20,100 nt of DNA from CBDUXP01 sp965371225 [NCBI: uncultured bacterium]. GTDB taxonomy: Bacteria > Abyssobacteria > SURF-5 > CBDUXP01. The notes under the pieces are model-generated. The model ran no database searches. It worked only from the letters and a program-made list of their open reading frames with translations, and had not been told where the DNA came from. Shown here piece by piece: positions 13,817 through 20,049 of this stretch. The position numbers and the translations under genes were made by a program. Location of the stretch: positions 1 to 20,100 of the forward strand of contig CBDUXP010000067.1 of NCBI GenBank assembly GCA_965371225.1, read 5' to 3'. The number at the start of each line of letters is the position of its first letter. Within the stretch, counting starts at the first letter, position 1.

Positions 13817-14923
13817 CTATTCGTTCTCGGCGGCCTCGTCTGTTGCAGCGCCGGCAGTCAGGTCGGTGAGAGTTGCGCGGTAGATGTCTTCTGCTGCCTT
13901 GGGCAGCGACACCCACGCCAGACGCGCCCAGAACCTCTTGAACGTGTCGAGTCCGTGCTGCTCGATGAGGCTGCCGACGAACGCGCGCGCCGCGGGCCGG
14001 CGCACGGCGTCCGGCAGTGCATCGTAGTTCGCATACAGTTCCGCGATCGCCGGGGCGGCCATGTCGCCCGCGGGCGGATCCTGGTCCGGCGTGGTCAGGT
14101 AGGCGACTAGCCCCTCTGCCACGAGCGGTTCCCGAATCAAATGTTTGCCCATGCCCGCGGCAAGCAGGCGCGCGATGGCCGGCTGCGCGTCGTGCTCGGG
14201 GGCTTCATGAATGGTCCGCGCGTGCATATCCAGCCGGACGTCCGCCGCCCCGAAGATCGCGGCAATCTCCGCCGCCGTTTCGTGCAGGTACACGTGGATG
14301 GGGGCGTCCATCTCGACGCCCAGGCGCACCGCCAAGTGCTCGAACGCCGCATCCCGCGTCGTGGCCAGCTCCGCCACATGTGCCGCCATATCTGCCGCGC
14401 GGACCGAGACCTCGGGATAGTGAAACACGAAGTGCGCGCTGGGATGTGTCCGCCACTCCGCCAACCGTTGGAGCCGCTGCAGCTCCGCCAGCAACGTGCG
14501 GGCGCGGCGCATCAACTCCCACCTCGCCTGCGGTTGCACGGTCAGCGCGTCCTTGCACCGGGCGGCGGCGGCGGCCCAGTTCCCGCGCGCCGCGTCGATG
14601 CGCGCTTGCGTGTAGAGCGCCCAGGCGCGTGATTGACGGTCGAGCAGGGGCGCGTTGAGCGCCAGATGCACCTGGTGTTCGGCTTGGGGTAGCGCGCCGG
14701 TCTCGAAGAGCATGCGGGCGTAGACCTCGCGGATCTCGCCGCTGCCCCCCCACTGGAGCATCAGCTGATGGCACGCGGTGGCGGCGGCAGCCGTCCGGCG
14801 GTGGTGCCGGTATTCGGCCAGGACGCGGGCGCGCTCGCTGTGCGGCGTCGCCTCCGGTGGGCTCGGGGTGCACGCGCCGGCGAGCAGCCACGCAAGGAGT
14901 AGGATCGGTCGGCGCCGCCGCAT
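13817..14923 (-). CDS. Probable lipoprotein with TPR-like region and degenerate peptidase-MA-like domain
   Basis: The product has 368 residues. It starts MRRRRPILLLAWLLAGAC, a lipoprotein-type signal with the acylated cysteine at residue 18; the -3 alanine is less usual than leucine. The ATG at 14923 suits this signal better than the ATG at 14947, which adds eight polar residues. Residues about 30-150 are alanine- and arginine-rich helices with TPR-like spacing. From HFVFHYPEVSVRAADMAAHV onward it resembles peptidase-MA-like proteins, including IHVYLHETAAEIAAIFG and EGLVAYL. The zinc-binding HExxH expected before EGLVAYL is missing (HDAQPAIARLL is there), so catalysis is doubtful. It probably sits in the cell envelope. 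It is divergent from folD and convergent with the GH1 gene. Confidence 0.7.
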   Translation of the reverse strand: MRRRRPILLLAWLLAGACTPSPPEATPHSERARVLAEYRHHRRTAAAATACHQLMLQWGGSGEIREVYARMLFETGALPQAEHQVHLALNAPLLDRQSRAWALYTQARIDAARGNWAAAAARCKDALTVQPQARWELMRRARTLLAELQRLQRLAEWRTHPSAHFVFHYPEVSVRAADMAAHVAELATTRDAAFEHLAVRLGVEMDAPIHVYLHETAAEIAAIFGAADVRLDMHARTIHEAPEHDAQPAIARLLAAGMGKHLIREPLVAEGLVAYLTTPDQDPPAGDMAAPAIAELYANYDALPDAVRRPAARAFVGSLIEQHGLDTFKRFWARLAWVSLPKAAEDIYRATLTDLTAGAATDEAAENE

Positions 14924-14981
14924 GCGCGCAATCTTAGGGCCATCCATGGCGCGCCACAATGACGCATCGCGGCACACCCTG

Positions 14982-14990
14982 TGATACACT
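14982..14990 (+). promoter_or_regulatory. Extended -10 promoter of folD
   Basis: TGATACACT followed by GCGCGCCGA lies 20 bases before the folD start. The predicted start of transcription, near 14998, leaves a leader of about 13 bases that still holds GAGGAG. No convincing -35 is present. Confidence 0.6.
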
Positions 14991-15010
14991 GCGCGCCGAG
15001 GAGACAGTGC

Positions 15011-15925
15011 ATGGGCGAACCCCTGGACGGCAAAGGCCTGGCGGCCCAAACGCGCATGGAGATTACGGAAGCCATCGCGCGTCTGAAGGGCGATGGGCTG
15101 CCGCCGGGCTTGGCGACGGTGCTGGTGGGGGATGACCCCGGGTCCGCCATCTACGTGCGCAACAAGATGCGGGCGTGCGAGAAGTGCGGCATCACGCCCC
15201 TCGACCACCGGCTGCCGGCCGACACGTCCGAAGAAGAGTTGTTGGCGCTCATCCACCAGCTCAACGCGGACCCGGCCGTGCACGGCATCCTCGTGCAGAT
15301 CCCGCTGCCGGAGCACATCGACGAAGCCGCGGTGATCGCCGCCATCGATCCCAGCAAGGATGTGGACGGGCTGCAACCGACGAACGTCGGCTTGCTGGCC
15401 CAAGGCCGGCCCCGGGTCGTGCCCTGCACCCCCCTGGGCGTCCTGACCATGCTGCTGCGCCATAACGTCGAGACCGCCGGCCGGAACGCGGTGATCCTCG
15501 GCCGGAGCAATCTGGTGGGCCGGCCCATGGCGGCGCTCCTCTCCCGCAAGGGGCTGGGGGGGGACGCGACCACCACGCTCGCGCATTCCCATACCCCCGA
15601 TCTGCCGGCGCTCCTGCGTTCCGCGCACATTCTCGTCGCGGCCATTGGCCGGCCACAGTTCGTTACCGCCGACATGATCAAGCCGGGCGCGGTCGTCATC
15701 GACGTGGGTATCAATCGGCTGGACGATGGCCGGATCGTCGGCGACGTGGATTACACGGCCGTGGTGGCCGTCTCCTCCCTCTGCACGCCCGTGCCCGGCG
15801 GGGTCGGCCCCATGACCATCGCCATGTTGATGCAGAACACCGCCCAGGCGTGGTGCGGAATCGTCGGACATCCCTGGCCCGCCCCCTGGGAAGTGGCCGC
15901 CGGTGGCTTGGCGGGAGTGGCCTGA
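15011..15925 (+). CDS. folD: Bifunctional methylenetetrahydrofolate dehydrogenase / methenyltetrahydrofolate cyclohydrolase
   Basis: The 304-residue protein is slightly longer than typical FolD (about 285-300). It has the catalytic region YVRNKMRACEKCGI with Tyr48 and Lys52, then KDVDGLQPTNVG, CTPLGV, the NADP-binding GRSNLVGRPMA and the C-terminal PVPGGVGPMTIAMLMQNT. It interconverts 5,10-methylene-THF and 10-formyl-THF in the cytoplasm, supplying one-carbon units for purines and formyl-Met-tRNA. The ATG at 15011 has GAGGAG just upstream; an in-frame GTG at 14981 is inside the promoter and is rejected. It probably forms an operon with ndk, 57 bases downstream on the same strand. Confidence 0.97.
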   Translation: MGEPLDGKGLAAQTRMEITEAIARLKGDGLPPGLATVLVGDDPGSAIYVRNKMRACEKCGITPLDHRLPADTSEEELLALIHQLNADPAVHGILVQIPLPEHIDEAAVIAAIDPSKDVDGLQPTNVGLLAQGRPRVVPCTPLGVLTMLLRHNVETAGRNAVILGRSNLVGRPMAALLSRKGLGGDATTTLAHSHTPDLPALLRSAHILVAAIGRPQFVTADMIKPGAVVIDVGINRLDDGRIVGDVDYTAVVAVSSLCTPVPGGVGPMTIAMLMQNTAQAWCGIVGHPWPAPWEVAAGGLAGVA

Positions 15926-15982
15926 GCGCGCCTGACCCGCGCCGCGATCCTGCGCCCCGGACGACTGTAAGGAGTCTCGCTC

Positions 15983-16393
15983 GTGTCTGACCGCACCCTG
16001 GCCATCGTCAAACCCGACGGCGTCCAGAAACGCCTCATCGGCGCCGTGATCGGCGAGTACGAGAAGCGGGGCCTGACCCTCGATGCCATCCGCGTGGTGC
16101 ACCAGACCCGGGAACAGGCCGAAGCGTTCTATGCGGTGCACAAGGACCGCCCCTTCTTTACCGCCCTGGTCGAGTTCATGATCGAGGGGCGCATCGTGCC
16201 CATGGTGTGGAGCGGCGCGAACGCGATCGAGGTGGTGCGCGAGACCAACGGCGCGACCAATCCCCTCGAGGCCGCGTGGGGCACGATCCGGCGCATGTGG
16301 GCCGACGACGTGCAGTGCAACATCGTGCACGCGTCCGACGGGCCCGAGACCGCCGCGCACGAAGTGGCCTTCTATTTTCCGGACCTGGCCTGA
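15983..16393 (+). CDS. ndk: Nucleoside diphosphate kinase
   Basis: This 136-residue protein has normal Ndk length. It opens with the phosphate-binding RTLAIVKPDGVQ (Lys10). ETNGATNPLEAAWGTIRRMW and NIVHASDGPETAAHEV follow, with the phosphohistidine at His116. The enzyme moves the gamma-phosphate between nucleoside triphosphates to balance NTP pools. The GTG start at 15983 is supported by AAGGAGT ten bases earlier. The usual HGSDS motif reads HASDG, a conservative change near the active site. It follows folD on the same strand and is followed by a CGCAGAT-type palindromic element that may end the transcript or lie within an extended folD-ndk-moaC operon. Confidence 0.97.
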   Translation: MSDRTLAIVKPDGVQKRLIGAVIGEYEKRGLTLDAIRVVHQTREQAEAFYAVHKDRPFFTALVEFMIEGRIVPMVWSGANAIEVVRETNGATNPLEAAWGTIRRMWADDVQCNIVHASDGPETAAHEVAFYFPDLA

Positions 16394-16397
16394 ACGC

Positions 16398-16467
16398 AAC
16401 CGCAGATGCACGCAGATGAACGCGGATGTGGGTGGCAGACGCATCCATCGTGTTTATCTGTGGTTTC
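16398..16467. repeat. CGCAGAT-type palindromic intergenic element after ndk
   Basis: The left side has CGCAGAT-like units spaced ten bases apart (16401-16430). AACCGCAGAT (16398-16407) pairs with ATCTGTGGTT (16456-16465) with one mismatch, and CGGATG near 16432 can pair with CATCC near 16442. It starts five bases after the ndk stop. It is a relative of the element at 13622-13814 and looks like a member of a dispersed intergenic family. Confidence 0.7.
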
Positions 16468-16491
16468 CCTAGAATATTTTGAGGCTGACCG

Positions 16492-16977
16492 ATGAGCGAC
16501 TTCACGCATCTGGATGACCAGGGCGCTGCCCGGATGGTGGATGTGGGGGACAAGCCGGTGACGCGGCGCCGGGCGGTGGCGCGGGGCTGGGTGCGCATGC
16601 AGCCGGCGACGCTGGCCAAGATTCAGGAAGGCGCGGTGGCCAAGGGCGACGTCTTTCAGGTCGCCCGCACCGCCGGCATCATGGCCGCCAAGCGCACCGG
16701 CGACCTCATTCCGTTGTGCCATCCCCTTGCGCTCGATAGTGTGCGCGTGGACCTGGACCCCGATGGGACCGACCGCGTGCGTATCGAAGCCGAGGTGCGG
16801 GTCGAAGGCAAGACCGGCGTGGAGATGGAGGCGCTCACCGCCGTCAGCGTCGCGGCGCTCACCCTCTACGACATGTGCAAGGCCGTCGACCGGGGCATGA
16901 CCATCGAAGGGATTCACCTGGCCGAGAAGGCCGGCGGCCGCAGCGGGGACTTTACGCACCCCGCGCCGCCCCGCTAG
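16492..16977 (+). CDS. moaC: Cyclic pyranopterin monophosphate synthase (molybdenum cofactor)
   Basis: The 161-residue protein has normal MoaC length. It shows [32 protein letters not shown] (LCHPL 75-79), [27 protein letters not shown] with catalytic-site Asp127 and Lys130, and EKAGGRSGD near the end. It converts the MoaA product to cyclic pyranopterin monophosphate, the second step of molybdenum cofactor synthesis. No other moa or moe gene is in the window. GAGG lies seven bases before the ATG at 16492. It is 98 bases after ndk, with the palindromic element between. Its stop codon lies inside a ten-base palindrome (16971-16980), and the gene converges on the diguanylate cyclase gene with an 11-base gap. 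Confidence 0.97.
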   Translation: MSDFTHLDDQGAARMVDVGDKPVTRRRAVARGWVRMQPATLAKIQEGAVAKGDVFQVARTAGIMAAKRTGDLIPLCHPLALDSVRVDLDPDGTDRVRIEAEVRVEGKTGVEMEALTAVSVAALTLYDMCKAVDRGMTIEGIHLAEKAGGRSGDFTHPAPPR

Positions 16978-16988
16978 CGGCAGCGCCC

Positions 16989-17963
16989 CTAGCTCTGGAG
17001 TTCGTCCCAGCCGCGGACCTGGTTCTTCCCGCGGTGCTTCGCGAGGTAGAGCGCGCGGTCGGCGTGCTCCAATAGGAGCGTCGGCGTCTGCGCGTCGTCG
17101 GGGAATACCGCCAGGCCGACGCTGATGGTCAGGCGCTGCTCGGTCATCCGTTCTTCCCCGGGGACGGCGGTTTCCTCGATGATGCGCCGCAACCGTTCGC
17201 CTGCGAGGCGCCCATCGCTGCGCTGCATTTCCGGCAGGATCAGCGCAAACTCTTCGCCCCCGAAGCGGGCCACGATATCCGAGGTGCGCGAGTGCTGGCT
17301 GAGCGCTTCGGCTACGGTCTTCAGGGCATCGTCTCCGGCCAGGTGTCCATTGCTGTCGTTGAAGGACTTGAAATCGTCGATGTCCAGCATGACGACGACG
17401 AACGAGTGGCTCATGCGGGTGGACCGGGCGATTTCCGTTTCCAACAGCTGCATGAAGTAGCGCCGGTTGTAGATGCTCGTCAGCGGGTCCGTCAGCGCGA
17501 GGGACTGGTAATACTCCGACTCGGCCGCCTTTTGGCGCAACGCCTTGCGTTCGAGGGTGCGCTCCGCGATCAGCTGGATATGGTCGACGTTGAACGGTTT
17601 GGTAATGAAATCCGTTGCACCCTGCTTCATGCATTCCACGGCGATGTCCACCGAGGCGTAGCCAGTCATCACGATGACCTCGGTGTCGGGGGAGATACGC
17701 TTGGCCGCGGCGAGCACGTCGAACCCATCGCGCCCGGGCATGCGCATATCGGTGAAGAGGAGGTCGAACCGCTGTTGGGGGAGCCGTTCCAGTCCTTCGT
17801 CGCCGCTCGCGACGGTTTCCACGGCGTACCCGGGGTCGCGGAAAATCTCCGTCAGCATCTCCCGCATTACAGGATCGTCATCCACCACCAGGATGCGCAC
17901 GCGGCCCTCCCCCGGGGGGGAGACGGGCGCTGTCGGAACCTGTGGTTGTGGCGTAGCGGCCAT
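16989..17963 (-). CDS. Response regulator with GGDEF output: diguanylate cyclase
   Basis: The protein has 324 residues. A complete receiver domain spans about 22-140, with acidic residues D28-D30, phospho-acceptor D72 in FTDMRMPGRDG, and K122 in TKPF. After a helical linker, a GGDEF domain spans about 155-322. Its active motif is GGEEF (235-239), with an inhibitory I-site RTSD (226-229) five residues before it. It should make c-di-GMP in the cytoplasm, activated by phosphorylation and limited by product feedback, as in WspR/PleD-type regulators. The cognate histidine kinase is not in the window. The start is uncertain: ATG at 17963 gives a proline-rich tail, whereas GTG at 17900 directly before RILVVDDD has GGGGGAGGG just upstream. 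It lies 137 bases downstream of the nucleotide cyclase gene. Confidence 0.95.
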   Translation of the reverse strand: MAATPQPQVPTAPVSPPGEGRVRILVVDDDPVMREMLTEIFRDPGYAVETVASGDEGLERLPQQRFDLLFTDMRMPGRDGFDVLAAAKRISPDTEVIVMTGYASVDIAVECMKQGATDFITKPFNVDHIQLIAERTLERKALRQKAAESEYYQSLALTDPLTSIYNRRYFMQLLETEIARSTRMSHSFVVVMLDIDDFKSFNDSNGHLAGDDALKTVAEALSQHSRTSDIVARFGGEEFALILPEMQRSDGRLAGERLRRIIEETAVPGEERMTEQRLTISVGLAVFPDDAQTPTLLLEHADRALYLAKHRGKNQVRGWDELQS

Positions 17964-18062
17964 GAGATGCGGGTCCGCTTCGTCGCGAACCTAGCACCAT
18001 AATTTAGCACAAAAGCCCCCGTTAGGGTTTGCAACTCACTACAAGTGCTTCGCTGGAACCAG

Positions 18063-18074
18063 CCCCGCGCGGGG
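18063..18074. terminator. Palindrome between the two signalling genes
   Basis: CCCCGCGCGGGG is a perfect 12-bp palindrome in the 137-base gap (17964-18100) after the cyclase stop. It may attenuate transcription from the cyclase into the diguanylate cyclase gene. No U-run is evident, and chance is possible in this GC-rich DNA. Confidence 0.3.
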
Positions 18075-18100
18075 GTGCGGAAATCTGCCTAAGAACGCGG

Positions 18101-19207
18101 CTAGCAGCCGGTGGGGATGACGTCGGCCAGCTCGAACACCTCGACCGGCCCCACCCGGCCTCGCACGTTCTGGCTCCCCTGGCTTCGCCACCGGAACCGG
18201 TCCGCGGTGTGCTCCGCGGTGAGTGCTCCGGCGTAGATCCCCCCCGGGGGCGCGAGTTCCTGCAGGCGCGACGCCACATTGACCGGATCGCCGATCACGG
18301 TGTGGTCCAGCCGCAGGGACGACCCCATGTTCCCAAGCACCACCTGGCCGGTGTTGAGCCCGATGGACACCTGCATCCCGTCCGCCAGCTCGTGCCGGTG
18401 GTGGTGCACCCACTGCCCGAGGGCCTTCTGCATGGCCACGGCCGCGCGCACTGCGAGCGTCGGATGGTCGGCCTGCACGTCCGTCGGCCCGAAATACGCC
18501 ATCACGCAATCCCCGATGTACTTGTCCACGGTCCCCCCGTAGTCCACCAGGGGCAGGGTGCAAATCGTCATGATCTCGTTCAGCAGCCGCACCGTCCGTT
18601 CCGCCGGCCACTGGCTGCTCATGCGCGTAAAGCCGTTGAGGTCCGCGAACAGCACGGTCACGTCCACCGTCCGGCCCATCACCTCATGCCCCAGGGCCGT
18701 GTCCTGGGAGAGCCAGTGCTCCACCAGCGGGCCCCCCACGTGACGGCGGAGCAGCGCATCCAGTCGCACGTTCTCCCCCTGGACCTGTTGCATCCGGGTC
18801 GCGAAACTCATCATGGTCCCCAGCTTGTAGATCAGGTCCACCTCGTCGATGGGGTGGTGGATGTACGCGTCCGCCCCGGCCTCGGCCATGCGCTGCTGGA
18901 CCGGCACCGCCTTCGGATGCAGGGCCAGGAGGATGGGCACCGTCCCGTCAAAGTGGCGGTGCATGGCGTGGCTGGCGGCCACGGCCGGTCCGTCCTCGGC
19001 CAGGTTGATAAAGACGAGGTTCGGGTCCCGGGTGTCTGCGAGGGCGAGGGCGTCCCGCACGCCGCCCGCTTCCAGACAGTCAAAACGGAGCGCGCGCGCC
19101 AGCGCCCCATGCCGGTCCCGTTGCTCTCCCGGATCGGCCACCAGCAACACCCGCCCCCGCGTCGCCTGCTCCGCAGACGGCCCCTCGAGTTCGCGAGTCC
19201 GCTTCAC
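18101..19207 (-). CDS. Class III adenylate/guanylate cyclase with an N-terminal pseudo-receiver domain
   Basis: Counting from the GTG at 19207, the product has 368 residues. Residues 20-125 fold like a receiver (VLLVADP...NLVFINLAEDGP...ADAYIHHP), but the phospho-acceptor Asp is Asn68, the conserved Lys is His118, and one acidic residue (D25) remains. A class III catalytic domain follows (about 181-361). Metal-binding D189 is in FADLNGF and D233 in KYIGDCVMAYFG. Lys229 and Asp307 are the adenine-selecting pair, and N310 and R314 stabilise the transition state. All key residues are present, so cAMP synthesis is expected. GGGAGG lies three bases before this GTG. ATG at 19246 is possible; TTG at 19285 falls at the predicted transcription start and is unlikely. 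No membrane segment is seen. The partner sensed by the pseudo-receiver is unknown. Confidence 0.92.
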   Translation of the reverse strand: MKRTRELEGPSAEQATRGRVLLVADPGEQRDRHGALARALRFDCLEAGGVRDALALADTRDPNLVFINLAEDGPAVAASHAMHRHFDGTVPILLALHPKAVPVQQRMAEAGADAYIHHPIDEVDLIYKLGTMMSFATRMQQVQGENVRLDALLRRHVGGPLVEHWLSQDTALGHEVMGRTVDVTVLFADLNGFTRMSSQWPAERTVRLLNEIMTICTLPLVDYGGTVDKYIGDCVMAYFGPTDVQADHPTLAVRAAVAMQKALGQWVHHHRHELADGMQVSIGLNTGQVVLGNMGSSLRLDHTVIGDPVNVASRLQELAPPGGIYAGALTAEHTADRFRWRSQGSQNVRGRVGPVEVFELADVIPTGC

Positions 19208-19293
19208 CAAGCCTCCCGTGTGCCTCGCGGGGGCGGTGTATCCCATCCAGTGGAGCACCGACCCCCCGACACTAGGAATTGTCAATAGTGGGA

Positions 19294-19302
19294 ATTATAC
19301 CA
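19294..19302 (-). promoter_or_regulatory. Extended -10 promoter of the nucleotide cyclase gene
   Basis: On the minus strand this reads TGGTATAAT, a perfect extended -10. There is no good -35. Transcription would start near 19287, which places the TTG at 19285 at the very 5' end and argues for a start codon further inside. Confidence 0.6.
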
Positions 19303-19424
19303 TTTCCCGCTCTGTACGTGCGAGTCGCTGGCGACCCAGCGAGCAGAGCGGCGCCCGGCGTGCAACCCGTCGCCACCCCCTGGTCCGCCTCCCCCATCGC
19401 CCTAACTCGCACAGGCGCGCGACG

Positions 19425-19453
19425 TTGACACCCTACGGGGGCGCGCCTATACT
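19425..19453 (+). promoter_or_regulatory. Consensus promoter of the tRNA-tuf operon
   Basis: TTGACA (19425-19430) and TATACT (19448-19453) are separated by exactly 17 bases, the ideal housekeeping spacing. The -10 is followed by TGGGCC, a GC-rich discriminator as seen at stringently controlled tRNA and rRNA promoters. Transcription would begin around 19460, just before the first tRNA at 19472. Confidence 0.85.
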
Positions 19454-19471
19454 TGGGCCTTCGCAAGACCC

Positions 19472-19544
19472 GCTGGCGTAGCTCAGTTGGTAGAGCAGCT
19501 GATTTGTAATCAGCCGGTCGGGGGTTCGAGTCCCTTCGCCAGCT
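19472..19544 (+). tRNA. tRNA-Thr (anticodon TGT)
   Basis: The acceptor arms GCTGGCG and CGCCAGC pair perfectly. The anticodon stem CTGAT/ATCAG encloses the loop TTTGTAA, giving anticodon TGT for threonine. The T-loop GGTTCGAGTCC is standard. The discriminator is T and CCA is not encoded. It is first in the operon. Confidence 0.97.
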
Positions 19545-19564
19545 CTGAGGAGCCGCTCCGCGGG

Positions 19565-19612
19565 ATGCGCCGTGGCGCATAGTTGCGTCGGTGGGCTCCT
19601 GCTTAGCGGGAG
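19565..19612 (+). other. Two hairpins in the Thr-Tyr tRNA spacer
   Basis: ATGCGCC/GGCGCAT around GT (19565-19580) and CTCCTGC/GCGGGAG around TTA (19596-19612, one G-T pair) form stems in the 85-base spacer. TCTTTGAC follows the second. They are plausible RNase III or RNase E processing signals for the polycistronic tRNA transcript. Confidence 0.4.
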
Positions 19613-19629
19613 TCTTTGACATATTGAGT

Positions 19630-19711
19630 GGGGAGATACCCAAGCGGCCAAAGGGGGCAGACTGTAAATCTGCTGGCGATGCCTTCGAAGGTTCGAATCC
19701 TTCTCTCCCCA
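19630..19711 (+). tRNA. tRNA-Tyr (anticodon GTA)
   Basis: Acceptor arms GGGGAGA and TCTCCCC pair. The anticodon stem encloses CTGTAAA, giving anticodon GTA. A long variable arm (TGGCGATGCCTTCGA region) marks it as a class II tRNA, as bacterial tRNA-Tyr must be. The discriminator is A; CCA is not fully encoded. Confidence 0.97.
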
Positions 19712-19747
19712 CCGGTCCCCTGGCGGGCAGGGGTAACCGCGGATCAT

Positions 19748-19824
19748 GCGGGAATAGCTCAGTTGGCTAGAGCGTCAGCCTTCCAAGCTGAGGGTCGCGG
19801 GTTCGAGTCCCGTTTCCCGCTCCA
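19748..19824 (+). tRNA. tRNA-Gly (anticodon TCC)
   Basis: Acceptor arms GCGGGAA and TTCCCGC pair perfectly. The anticodon loop CTTCCAA gives TCC for glycine, and the T-loop GGTTCGAGTCC is standard. The CCA end is encoded at 19822-19824, unlike in the first two tRNAs of the operon. Confidence 0.97.
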
Positions 19825-19849
19825 CAGCCGGTAGCGTGGCTGGACAGAC

Positions 19850-19925
19850 GCCCGTGTAGCTCAGTCGGTAGAGCACGTGCATGGTAAGCACGAGGTCACC
19901 GGTTCAATCCCGGTCGCGGGCTCCA
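19850..19925 (+). tRNA. tRNA-Thr (anticodon GGT)
   Basis: Acceptor arms GCCCGTG and CGCGGGC pair with one G-T wobble. The anticodon stem CGTGC/GCACG encloses ATGGTAA, giving GGT for threonine. The T-loop is GGTTCAATCC. CCA is encoded at 19923-19925. It lies directly before the tuf leader. Confidence 0.97.
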
Positions 19926-19996
19926 GGGAACGGGCGGGCGACGCAGTCGCTGGACGGCGCCGCCGGCCGTGGACAGTGGAATCGGCGCGCATCAGG

Positions 19997-20018
19997 CCTG
20001 GCCGGCCCCCCGGCCAGG
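19997..20018 (+). other. Perfect hairpin in the tRNA-tuf spacer
   Basis: CCTGGCCGG (19997-20005) pairs with CCGGCCAGG (20010-20018) around a CCCC loop, nine base pairs with no mismatch, 31 bases ahead of the tuf start. It may separate mRNA from tRNA during processing, or tune tuf translation. No U-run follows, so it is not a standard terminator. Confidence 0.5.
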
Positions 20019-20049
20019 GGATCCGGTTGAAGCCGGGCGGAGAGACATC

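Noticed and set aside
13817-16444. An 875-residue open frame on the minus strand across folD and ndk
   Set aside because: Only its last 368 residues form a protein with a signal peptide and family resemblance. The rest is antisense to the well-supported folD and ndk genes and is His/Arg/Gly-rich shadow sequence typical of GC-rich DNA.
19208-19285. N-terminal extension of the nucleotide cyclase from the TTG at 19285
   Set aside because: The perfect extended -10 at 19294-19302 puts transcription start near 19287, leaving no room for a ribosome site, and the extension shows no domain.
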